The notes under the pieces: model-generated | What the model saw: the letters and a program-made list of their open reading frames with translations, nothing else | Told to the model about the DNA's origin: nothing | Database searches by the model: none | Position numbers and translations under genes: made by a program | In this document: one piece after another, positions 46,912 to 58,028 of the stretch | Layout of the letters: the number at the start of each line of letters is the position of its first letter | How positions within the stretch are numbered: position 1 is the stretch's first letter | NCBI GenBank assembly: GCA_036429605.1 | Contig: CM071591.1 | Span: forward strand, 4,092,001 to 4,156,000 | DNA from: Cladobotryum mycophilum | Taxonomy: Eukaryota > Ascomycota > Sordariomycetes > Hypocreales > Hypocreaceae | Direction of reading: 5' to 3' | DNA length: 64,000 nt

Positions 46912-48951
46912 ATGGCCCAAAAGGCCGCTGAAGACCTGCTGCGACGGCCACTGTACGGTAAATTTGACCCCTCCAACTACCCCACCATGAATCAATCAAT
47001 CAATCAGCCAGACATGGGATGATTGCTGAACGAGCGCGCCTTGACAGTCTACGATCTGCCACCCGAAGTCCTCGAGAGCTTGACCCTCAAACCCGACGCC
47101 GACACAGACGCCCTCATCACAGCTGAAGCAGACGCTACTACCTCACCCCCCAAGCGGAAAAGCCCCAATGCCTCCTCCGACAACTTGGTCGGCTCGCAGG
47201 CCTGCTCTCTCTGCAACCTGACCTTTACCACCGTCATCGACCAGCGCGGCCATCTCAAGTCGGATTTCCACACCTACAACCTCAAACAGAAACTGCGCGG
47301 CAAGAGTCCTGCCTCAGAAGCCGAATTCGAGAAGCTGATAGAGAACCTGGACGAATCCCTATCCGGCTCCGACTCCGAAGACACGGAAGATGAAGACGAT
47401 CAAGGGCGACAAGAGTCTACATTGACAGCGCTGTTGAAGAAGCAGGCGAGAATCGCAGATAAACAACATGGGGTAACAGGCGGAAACCAGGCAGACGATG
47501 ATGAGATTGGTGGGCGACCAGGTCGAAGCAGGCCTCCTCTGCTGTGGTTTGCTTCACCCTTACTCCCGAAAAACAACTACTTTGGTCTATACCAAGCTGT
47601 TCTCACTGGAGAGCAGCAGCGGCAAACAGACTTCGTCGACGTCTTGAGGAAGAAGCAGCTCGAACCGATAGCAATACCAAAGCCTGGGAAAGATGTGACA
47701 CTGCCGCCACTTGCCTACAAAGGCCCTCATGTCTTCCTCTGCATGATTGGTGGCGGACACTTTGCTGCCATGGTCGTCTCCCTAGCTCCACGACCCACGA
47801 AATCCGGCACCACCATGAACCGAGAAGCTACCGTGCTTGCTCACAAGACCTTTCACAGATACACCACGCGACGCAAACAAGGTGGTTCTCAGTCTGCCAA
47901 TGACAATGCCAAGGGCAAGGCGCATTCCGCCGGCTCTACCTTGCGTCGGTACAATGAGCAGGCCCTGGTTGACGACGTACGCGCGCTTCTCCAGGACTGG
48001 AAGGGTCTTTTGGACACGTCAGAGTTGCTGTTTATTCGTGCAACTGGCATGACCAACAGAAGAACCTTGTTTGGCCCATACGACGGACAGGTCTTGCAGC
48101 ATAATGATGCTCGCATACGAGGATTTCCATTCAGCACCCGAAGGGCTACGCAGAACGAGCTTATGAGGTCCTTTATCGAGCTGACCAGGCTCAAGATTAG
48201 GGAAATCGATCCGGAAAAGGAAGCAAAGGAGACAGAAAAGGGCACAGCGACTCCTCCGAAAACACCAAGTACAAAACCAGCCAAACCCAAGCTGACAGAG
48301 GAGGAGGAGACTGCGCTGTTGCACACATCGCAGCTGCAGGCCCTTATACGCCGATCCAAGCTTCCTGCTCTCTTGACCTACCTTACAAAGAACCAGATTA
48401 GCCCAGACTTTGAGTTTCATCCTCGCGAGCAAAATCATCATGCTCCCCGACTTCTACATTTTGCCGCTGCACAAAACTCTGCGCCGCTTGTACTGGGAAT
48501 ACTTGCAAGAGGCGGAGCCGATCCTTTAATAAAGAATGAAGAGGGGAAAACTGCGTTTGAGCTTGCTGGTGATAGATCCACGCGGGATGCTTTCCGGGTG
48601 GCTCGTTCAGAGCTCGGTGAAAGTAAATGGGATTGGGATGCTGCCAATGTACCTCCCGCAATGACCAAGACAGAGGCTGATGGCCGTGACGAGCGCGAGA
48701 AGGGGGAGGCACAGAAGAAGGAAGCAGACAGGCGAAAAGCAGAGGAGGAGAGGCTCAGGCTGGAGGGGCCCAAGGTAAACGACAAGAAGGGCAAGGGAAG
48801 CGTATTGGGAGCAGGACTTGCAAAAACACCACAGGAGCGGCGAGAGGAGGAAGCTCGAGGACTGACCCCTGAGATGAGGATGAAGCTTGAAAGAGAGAGG
48901 AGAGCGCGTGCAGCAGAGGAGCGGATGCGAAAGTTGCAAGCCGGAGGTTGA
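46912..48951 (+). CDS. vms1: Vms1/ANKZF1 peptidyl-tRNA hydrolase of ribosome quality control
   Basis: Releases nascent chains from tRNA on stalled 60S subunits, with Cdc48 as partner. The long reading frame starts after a stop, so an upstream exon is needed: 46912-46957 encodes MAQKAAEDLLRRPLY, a 90-base intron follows, and exon 2 (47048-48951) continues VYDLPPEVLESLTLKP; total 649 residues. C2H2 finger C68-x2-C71-x12-H84-x5-H90; acidic linker (SGSDSEDTEDEDD); VLRF1 domain with FLCMIGGGHFAAMVV and the GGSQ motif, catalytic Q297 (295 in yeast Vms1, from memory); an ankyrin pair near LLHFAAAQNSAPLVLGIL; and a C-terminal basic VIM-like helix (MKLERERRARAAEERMRK). All key elements present; cytosolic, recruited to mitochondria under stress in yeast. 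Confidence 0.95.
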
Positions 48952-51838
48952 GGTAATGGAAATATGAATAGCCTCTCGGTGAATCCGAATGGATAACACG
49001 GCTTGAATATCTTTACTCTCTCATATTGGATCGCGATGCGTGAATACCTACGTCTCTTGATTTTCATCAACCCTGCTTCACTCCATCATTAAGGTCTCGT
49101 CGAAGGATGCTTCCGGGTCGATTCCGACATGTCTTGCACGTGAATGTTTCTAGACCAGTCCAACGACGCCTCGGATGGGTAATTATATCAACGCCACATA
49201 TAGACAGCGCTCGGATGTTTCAAGTCGTCATTGATAGGGTTTCTCACGGACGCAAGAAAAGAAAGGGGAAAGGAAGAAAGAAAAGAAAAAAGGAAAAAAG
49301 CAACAGGTAGCCTATCAGGATCGATTTGTCGGGTGGTTGCCGAGTGCCGCAAACGGTGAGGCCGGGGATCCTTTTAGCTCCCGCGTTGGGATGCAGATCA
49401 TCGTGGTGTCTTGCTTGGAGGGCGCCCACCAACCGGATTCGAAGGATGTAAAGGTTTGTTCAAGCAGACAGGTAAGATTTTAATCAGATTTTTGTTGAGG
49501 GGGAATACGAGCCATGATTTGGAAATGCGTTGGTTCTGCTTATCTTTTTTTTTGTTGTAAAGAAAAAAAAGTACTTGCCTTTGTTGGATTGAAGTGTTGC
49601 TTCGAAGCTGCCGCATTTGGTCTCTTATCGTAGACCAACCGTACGACATAAGTAACCCTGGAAGTAGTTGCCTATCAGGAGCTTTGTGGTGAGCATTGCC
49701 TACCTACGCCCTACCTAATCTTGCCACCGGACTCTGGCCTTTGCAAGTCTCAGGTCGAGAAACTGTCGTGCATCACAAGCGGTCGTGCTCGGAGATACCA
49801 AGCTGTCAGCAATTAAAGCAATGACAAGCAGGGTTTTCATGATGAAATCTCACCTTTAGATCACGAATCGACTGTTGGTGGCTCCTCTCCTCTCCTCTCC
49901 TCTCAACTCAACTCAGCCCACATCGTTGATCGTAGAGTCTTTCATCATGTAGGGGGATGACTTCGGCGCCTTGGCGCATATTCACATGCACTCGGTTACA
50001 GCTTGAATAGCCGCCAGGATGAATGAATTATGGCTATTTTTCTTTGTAGCCTTGGCAGTTCATAGTTGAGGATTTGCTTCAACGAGTCGCGAGTTGTGTT
50101 ACTTTCGGGTTTAATCATCAGCCAGCTCAGTGAAATGCATCACAATGGAATACACCTACCCTATAAGTCTGTCGAGACGAGACCAGGGATGGCGCATCAT
50201 CATCATCTAATCCATCGACTCTCAATAAAAGCTGCTTATACGAGCTGAAAAATAATTCTTAATCAACGTCAAACCCATTGCCCCAGATTTACTCCCTAAA
50301 CGGACCGCAATCTGCCCTCTGAGACCACCCACTAAAAGGCAGAGGGTATAGAGACTGTTCTGTTATTGTCAGATGATGATCTCCGACTGCCGCGATCAGC
50401 CCAGAATCCAGCTTCTGAGAGAGACAGAGAGAGCCCTATATCAGCGTTACTTATAGGGTCTCTGTCTCACCTTCATAAAAATCCGACTTGCTCGTGCAAG
50501 GTAAGATTCCGTTGGAGGTTTTGAATCCGGTTTCCCGTGAACCCGATTGATCGAGTTGAAGCCATTGCCGAGAAAAATGTTGTAGAAAAACCGTTTCTAA
50601 ATACATTATGACCCATCAATGGATCTCATGGTTCGTGGTAACTTGCAGGTGCAGATCAACACCCCCTCCTCCAGAGTGGGTGGCGCTTTTTAAGAAGAAG
50701 CGGCGTTTTTTCTCTCCAGAATTATATCCTCTCCTGAACTAGATTGCCGGCTGGGCGGAAGAAATGGATCCCCTTTGGGAAATGAATCAGGGTCTCTGAT
50801 TGGAGATTGGACGTTTGTGACACTTAAAACAACACGGATTGATTGACAAATACAAGCTTCCATCTTAGACTTATTTCTAATCCCGCCGCCCCTCGGCTCC
50901 GAAGAGAAGGTGGGAGAGGAGGAGAAAAATACGACGGTCTACCTCCTACTCCAACTCCCCAACTACCTACCAGCAACCCCAGGTTTCAGAAAAGGAGTCT
51001 GTGACACACCACTGCGTTTATTTAGCCTACTAATCAGAAAGTGCTTATTGAATGAGACATCCCCTCGTCCCCCCTCTCCTCTCTCTCCCCTCTCCCCCAT
51101 CGGCCTTGACCGTTTGGTGCTTTTGTTAAAGAGAGAAGCAGGCAATACGTCAACATCGGCCCGTTTCTTTGTCAAAGTACCACATGGAGATGCTGCATCG
51201 CAGATAAACACGTTCCTGTTTCATTGCACACCAGTCACGCGGTAGAGCCGGCCATGGTTGACCACCTACTAGTTGTAGATACCACACTATCCATCTGTTC
51301 AGTTTCTAGACATGACGAAACCCGATTTGTCCACTAACTCTCATATCATGCTTAGCCGTAAGAAAGGAGGAGGTAACCTTTTGGTCAAGGGTGTGCCATC
51401 GTTATACTCCTCAATTGGCTTGGCTTGGCTCGGCTCGTTTGTTGTAGAAGTGAAGAGTGCCCATCGAAGCACTCACTGCCTTGCACGCACACCCCCTAGC
51501 CCGAAGAACGGCCGTGTCTCTCGGATTTCGTGATGGACAATTGGCTGCTTCGTTTGATGCACTCCACCAGGAGCTAAAGAGAACCTTTTGAGCAGGTAGC
51601 AGTTTGTTCCAAGTCGCGCTTGTGTCGGTTCAGAGGCGATCTTTGCCGCATGAGACTAAGAGCAGGTTTGTCTCGGAGACAATTTGACAACGGCATCTGG
51701 AGGTTAACAGAAAACACCGTGTAAACATGGAGGAGCATATAAGACATGATGAGATCCCCCCAGTTATGAGTTAATGTTCGATATGAGCAACCGCTTGGAA
51801 GGCATTCAAGTCATTCTCTTCGGTTAACCACAGCAATC
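48952..51838. other. 2.9-kb spacer between vms1 and the GH71 glucanase
   Basis: No gene supported. Contains A-rich and T-rich runs (about 49255-49305 and 49545-49570), a CTCCT pentanucleotide tract (about 49882-49904), and a CCCCTCTC-rich stretch (about 51064-51100). The right end holds the glucanase promoter, listed separately. Confidence 0.45.
51736..51743 (+). promoter_or_regulatory. TATA-like element of the GH71 gene
   Basis: CATATAAG lies about 96-103 bases upstream of the glucanase ATG at 51839, a normal spacing for a fungal TATA box plus leader. Confidence 0.5.
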
Positions 51839-53339
51839 ATGTTCGGAAAGGGTAGCCTCTTGGCTGCCGCAATGGCGGTTCTGTCCTGTGCCCCGAGCAT
51901 CGTCTCGGCTGGCCCTGTCTATGCCCATTTCATGGTATGTGAAGACTCCAGTACCCGTAAAGAAAAGCCAGTGTAGACAACTTACACAAAAACACCCCCT
52001 CTAGGTCGGCATTGTCGAAAAGTTCACCGTCCAGGACTGGAAGAATGAGATCCAACAGGCCCAGCAGATTGGCATCGACGGCTTCGCCCTCAACTGTGCC
52101 CCTCCCCGTGTCGACAACTACACCCCTAGGCAGCTGGACAACGCCTACCAGGCCGCCGAGCAGACCGGCTTCAAGATGTTCATCTCCTTCGACTTTGCCT
52201 ACTGGAACGCCGGCGACACCCAGACCATCATCGACCTCGTCAAGAAATACGTCAACAGCCCTGCTCAGGCTGTCTACAACGGCGGCGCCATTGTCAGCAC
52301 CTTCGTCGGCGACGACTTCAACTGGCAAAACGTCAAGAACGCCGTTGGCAAGAAGCTCACCGCCCTCCCCAACATCCAGGACCCCAACTCCCTCTCCCAG
52401 CCTCGCAACGGCATTGATGGTGCTTTCTCCTGGTATGCCTGGGCTACCGATGGTGGCAACAGCGTCATCAAGGGACCTATGACAACCGTCTGGGATCAGC
52501 GCTTCCTTAACAACCTCAAGGGACGGCCTTATATGGCCCGTAAGTTTCCGCACCTCACCCTTTTGGCCTTGGCATCTCCAAGATGCTAATAGATAATTTA
52601 GCTGTTTCTCCTTGGTTCTCCACCCACTTCAACAGCAAGAACTGGGTCTTCATTGCTGAAGAGCAGCCCCAGCGCCGCTGGCAGCAGATCCTTGACATGA
52701 AACCTGCCCTCGTTGAGATTGTCACCTGGAATGGTAAGCTAGCTCCTTCTCATATATGACACGCCCACAAAAGCTAACAATTTTTTGCAGACTTTGGCGA
52801 GAGCCACTACATCTCGTAAAGCAACCTCCTTCCTTATTCTGTAGCCTCTCAACTAACTGTTCTATAGCGGCCCTCAGCCCAATCACAGCGATGACGGCTC
52901 TTCCCAATGGGCCAACGGCTTCCCCCACGACGGCTGGCGTACCCTTTTCCGACCTTACATCGCTGCCTACAAGTCCGGTGCCTCTACGCCCAAGGTCACC
53001 ACCGATGAGATCGTCTACTGGTACCGCCCTACCCCTCGCCAGGCTCAGTGCACCAACGACCCTCTCGGCATCCCCCGCGGCGCCGAGCTCATGGACGACC
53101 TCGTCTTTGTCAGCACCTTGCTCACCCAGCCCGCCCAGCTCACCGTCCACAGCGGCGGCCAGACCAAGACGGTCAACGCCCCCGCCGGCATCAACACCTT
53201 CAACTTCACCATGGGTGTTGGCAAGCAGTCTTTCTCTGTCGTTCGCAACGGCAAGCAGATTCTTGGTGGAGACAGCAAGAAGGATGTTACCAACTCTTGC
53301 CAGAAGTACAATTTCAACGCCTATGTTGGCACTTTCTAA
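51839..53339 (+). CDS. Secreted GH71 endo-alpha-1,3-glucanase (mutanase)
   Basis: Hydrolyses alpha-1,3-glucan, either in the fungus's own wall remodelling or in prey or host walls. Exons: 51839-51934, 52005-52539, 52602-52733, 52791-52815 (25 bases only) and 52868-53339; phases agree, 419 residues. Signal peptide MFGKGSLLAAAMAVLSCAPS ending at VSAGP, mature start PVYAHFMVGIV typical of GH71. Conserved blocks: QQIGIDGFALNC, FKMFISFDFAYW, GGAIVSTFVGDDF, FSWYAW, YMAPVSPWFSTH and EIVTWNDFGESHYI (249-262), which contains conserved acidic residues. The C-terminal part (VSTLLTQPAQLTVHSGG) is the usual beta-rich tail; no separate carbohydrate-binding module is visible. Gene intact. Confidence 0.94.
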
Positions 53340-54323
53340 GCTGAGGTGCATGTGTACTATGGTGGATAATATGGATGGGGTGGATATGGTGTATAATAGA
53401 ACAAAAACGTATATACCTGTTGAATCGGAATGAACATATGTTGAACCTTGACAAGCGGGTGGCAATGCGGGAAGAGAAGTGATGTCGTCGTGATTTCGCA
53501 GTAGTGGCACGGTGAGCCGTCTTGATATCCCTGTCGGTAAGAATAAATTCGAAAAGGATCAATAGCATACTGATATTGCATCTCTAGATATGTAGTTGTT
53601 AGAGTGACCCGTTTGCTCACACAAAGGGGCAAGGGGAGTGTTAGCAATCGGGTAACATACCATGACAATATCAGCTATTTGGAACAGGTTATTCTATTTG
53701 CAGCATACTAATATTCTTGTTCAATATCATATGTACCGATGGGTTAATGTACCAAGCCATTCACAGATCGTTTGGACGATGCCTCGCCACAACGCCACGC
53801 GTTCAGGGGTAAGGTGTCACAAAATGGACCTCAGATGTCCGATGGAATAATAGAGACAAGGGGATGAAGAACAATTACCTGTTTTCTATTTTTTTCAAAG
53901 GGAAAAAACCTTGATTTTAGAGGCTGTATTGGGGTCATCCCGTCTTTGCACTCACCCACCCCCTGGGGTGCCAAGGTGGTACAACACCAAGATTTGATAC
54001 TCATGTGGCTTGCGACAAAGGAGAAACGGATACAAGTAGCCCACGCTTGACTAAATGGCATGGCATCTATCCTTTGAAGCCAACGAAAACTGACGTGCCG
54101 CTTCATTAGCATACAGCCATATGCGCAAGGGGGAGAAGCTGCGGCCTCCAGTCTCTTTCGGAGATGTTGCGGATGACTATTTGCACCTTATCGGGGTAGT
54201 GGAAGTTGTACTCACGTTACACGGTAAGTCAGGAACAATGGTGATGGTTCATATTCTGTTCAAAATGGCTTGAGAAGGCTGTGAGATTTCCAAGTATAAA
54301 TTGTTGGGGCCGTTACCGGAATC
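53340..54323. other. 1-kb spacer after the glucanase
   Basis: No gene supported. Its right edge carries a TATAAATT box at 54296-54303 that precedes the small uncertain gene. Elsewhere only short frames. Confidence 0.4.
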
Positions 54324-54819
54324 ATGAGCTTTTCTCTCTCACTATTTCACCCATCACTATTCAGTCTTCCTAGACATATCACCACACACAATCCTCAAAA
54401 AAGGTCTATCTGCTCTATCTATTCCAAGTCAGTCTTTTGCCACGCATATCAAGTCCCAACACACATACCTTTCGCATCATCGTTCCCCTCCATAACAACC
54501 ACCATCGTCAAGATGCGCTGCAACGATTGTAACCGCAACTTCCGTGGCTCTGGTGTCATCTGTGGGTGCTGGGATTTTGGCCTTGGTGTCGATGGCGAAT
54601 TTGTTGAAGAGAATGCCTGGGATATCACTCTCAGTGGGCGACGTTCCCGAAACACTACCAACAACAAGAAGAAGAAGAAGAAGCACACACGCCATACTCG
54701 CCGCTCTCCTCCCTCTCGCAATCCTGGTCGAGCTCGTCAAATCCACTGTGAGCATCATTGAGCACGAACAGAGAAGGGACGGGTCCTTCGCTACCAAGTC
54801 GCGGAGAAAGGATGGTTGA
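54324..54819 (+). CDS. Uncertain small gene with overlapping frames; possible two-helix membrane protein
   Basis: A TATA box (54296-54303) and an AATAAA signal (54962-54967) frame a short transcription unit. One frame runs from ATG 54324 to 54761 (145 codons) with an internal Met at 54513 followed by RCNDCNRNFRGSGVICGCWD. The next frame, open from about 54496 to 54819, is more protein-like: it holds two hydrophobic helices, VTATSVALVSSVGAGILALV and HAILAALLPLAILVELVKS, separated by a basic turn (TTRRRRRS). This second frame has no ATG at the right place; a one-base difference just after ATG 54513 would supply one. Given other indel-type errors in this window that is possible, but unproven. 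Family not recognised. Confidence 0.35.
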
Positions 54820-57800
54820 AAAGTCAGAGGGGTGGGTGGGGGAAGGCGACAAGAAACATCATACAAAACTTTGCATTTGGGGATCGCTGAGGGAAGGAAC
54901 TATACAGGGAGTTAGCTACGGTTGGCTTGATGTTTGATGATTATGTTCATATTATCTGTGGAATAAAAGCATAAGCGCCACTTCTTTTGACTGCTCTCTG
55001 CACCGGTGAAGATGAATTCGTGATGAGATGCTGAGTCTGCAGGTTATCTATGTACATGTTTAGCTATATATCATGCTCAAACAGGGCTGTTGATACTTGT
55101 GCTTGGGAAATTGTCAAGGCACCCTAGAGTTGGTAGCCATGAGCAGAGTTTAGAACTGAAATAAATGTAAGAATCTATTCCATGAAAACAGCTTCTTGCT
55201 CAGGCAGTTCTATCGTGAAACTGCTGTACTTTGAAGGGGGGCAAAGGATAACGATGTGCAGATCAGATCAGCTCGGCAATCAAAATCGCACGCAAATGGA
55301 AACGGGGCATCTTTGGATACAGTCCTCCATCTTAATTGTAATATTCAGTGGCTGAGTTACGGATGTATTTAAATAATTGAAGCCCTCGTGGCTTACTGCA
55401 TATGCCACGGTAGTAGTGAGCTTCGCCACTACGGAGTACTAAGCGGATCGCTTCAGGTGAGCTCGTGGTGAAACGACGTTCCTCCTCAACATGCGGGTTG
55501 AAGTTACAGGCAGAAACCATCAGGCGTTGTAACCTATAATATAGGCAGTCTTAAGCCCAACCGGCATTTCATGAAAATCTACATCGAAAGATAAGATCAG
55601 ATAACTTTTGCGTAGTGCTGACCACAGCATTTCCTTTGTTCCTCTAATTGGCATTGGCGTGGACGGGTATGAATGTCATTTCGGCACGGGCTCGCTCCCC
55701 GCGCGTCGGCGGATAAACGGAAAACTACTTGTAGAATTGCGATTGATAAGTCACATCAAAACATGTCGGCAAATGAGCAGTGGAGACGTTACGAGTATTG
55801 AGAAGAGGCAAAAAGGTCAAAGACACGGGCCAAGGATGGGGGCTCGGAGTTTTGTTTCAGATCGACATGCCCCCTCCCTGGGCTTGTTCTAGGGACCCGA
55901 AATAGTCTGCAAATCCCAGCTGTTTGGTATGTACAGCTTCCATAAAAGGCATTTCTCTGGAATGAGAAACGCGTGAATACATGAATCTGCCGTCCTTATT
56001 TACCTTTTGCCAATATGGTGCCGACTATGGATTGATGATTGGCGTGAGGGCCCATTCTACCTGGCCAAGCATGACGTCTCAAACATTCAACGCGGTCATG
56101 ACTTTTCTCATTATTGACTTTACTAATATTTTTTTTTAAATAGGGATAGATAGGTGTTGTGAAAAATATACAATATTTACTTGAGGTATGATGTAAATAC
56201 TCATTAACGTATCAATCATGATATTGCATTCATCACAACCTTGCGGAGAGAATCCAGGTATTTTGTATACTCACTCAGAAAAGCCAGCTTCTTATCAAGG
56301 AAGCAATTAATCTGTAACTACATCCAGAGCTTCTACAAGTACACAGTTTGTTGTAATTAGTTCATTCACTGTTGGTTAATAGGGTAGGTAGGTCGCTCAT
56401 CAAGAGCAGAGGCTGTTGGGCGTAACGCGGACGGACTCACACATCGATGGCCACCAAGTAGGTTTTCGGTCAGACCAGGGTGCTCCGTAGTCTCACCTCA
56501 TCCGAGCAAGGGGAGCTCAGGTTGGTGGCGGGGGGCAGTGCCTCAGAGTACAGGTACGGATACAATACAATTTGAATACTTGTTTAAAAAAAAAAAGGGA
56601 ATAAAGTGGATATTAGGAGACAATGTGTCAAGTTGTTCAAAACAGGTCGATGGGCGATCTTGTTTACAGAGCCCAGCCTCAAGGGCAGCAACTCACACAC
56701 ACACTTGGCGAGTGTGGGGCTTGTTCCTGCAGTAGTGGGCACACTCTATTTCTAGATCGAGGTGACAGTGGAATGATTCTGGAGGGGATGGCGCGTTTGG
56801 AAGTTCCTGAATGGGAGTGCTTATGCCACAACTGGAAAGGTCTCGAGCTACCTGAGGCAGGGCGGTAGCTTTACCTGATCGTCTCAGGAGAGGATGAATT
56901 TGTTTGTTGGAGGTAGGTTGATACACACATTAGTATCGGACTAAAACTATTAGAGTCCAGACTGGAAAAAAAAGGGCTCATGATTGGTATTGGATCCGTT
57001 ATAGGAGAAAAAAGTTCCATAGAAGGACATAGTCGGTCATCAACTTATGCTCTCATCTAATTAAAATTGTGAATACGAATTCCGTCCAAGTGGTCATTAA
57101 ATAAAAGTAGGCATCCATCCATGGATATTTCAAGCCGATATGAGTATCCATTGCGTGGTATCCATTGAGGTACCCAGGTGGTGTTATGGCGGGCGCCGTA
57201 TCTAGGCGAAGTAAATTCAGAGCACTGGGGGGCCCTGTAACCTCCCCATAGCTGCTGAAGACGCGCTGGAGCGTACGGTGTGAACCCCTGAAGCCCCCAC
57301 TAAAACGAGTCCACTGGTGGCACTTGCCAGTGCGCTTGTTCTAGACACTGAATGGATTTTGAGGAAGTCGCTAAGGAACTCAATGGGATGTCTTACTCTG
57401 ACGCGACTCACCTTTTGAACTTCCACCCAACATTCACCAAGACAAGACATCAACCACAACCCTTGCATTTTTCAACATGCACCGACTCACGATCCGTCAG
57501 CGTGCCTCTACCACCAGATGGTCAAAACATCAATCCCTTGATGAAAGGGCCTAGCCTAGCTCCCGCCGCCGACAGAGCGCAACCATGGTATGGATTCACT
57601 CCTGAGCAAGGGCGGGGGAGGTTGGCCTGCTCATGTCCCCTGCTTTGCCTGCTTTGCCTGCTTTGCCTACCTTGTCCTGCCTTGCCTTGCTTTGCCTCTG
57701 CCCCGCTATCTGGGTTGGGGGTGGAATGCTAGAGCAACACGTCCTCCATCATGCCCGACTTATCCAGTTCGTATATAGATGCATGGAAAACCTCCTGAAC

Positions 57801-58028
57801 TTTCTTTTGATCGTTCCACTCCATCCACCCTTATCCTTTTCCCTTCTTTCCCTAGGGGAGCATCTTTCTTTCGGGGGTCAAGGTCCATTCTTTTCTTTTG
57901 ATCTAGCTAGCTTATTCTTCATCGACACTCTTTTGGAAACATATATATTGCCCTTCGCTGTTACATCAATCGCATTGTTCTATACACTACATTCATTCAT
58001 TACCTAGTACATACACAGTTGCTTCGTT
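54820..58028. other. 3.2-kb spacer before the mucin gene
   Basis: No gene supported. TACGGAGTA occurs at 55430-55438. A short tandem of CTTTGCCTG units is at about 57637-57675, and a TATATATT box lies at about 57940-57947, some 82-89 bases before the mucin start. A 126-codon frame at 57352 begins MDFEEVAKELNGM but runs straight into the low-complexity repeat and is not supported as a gene. Confidence 0.45.

Noticed and set aside
57352..57732. 126-codon frame beginning MDFEEVAKELNGM
   Set aside because: The first 30 codons look protein-like, but the frame runs into a CTTTGCCTG tandem repeat and no promoter, intron or family signal supports it.
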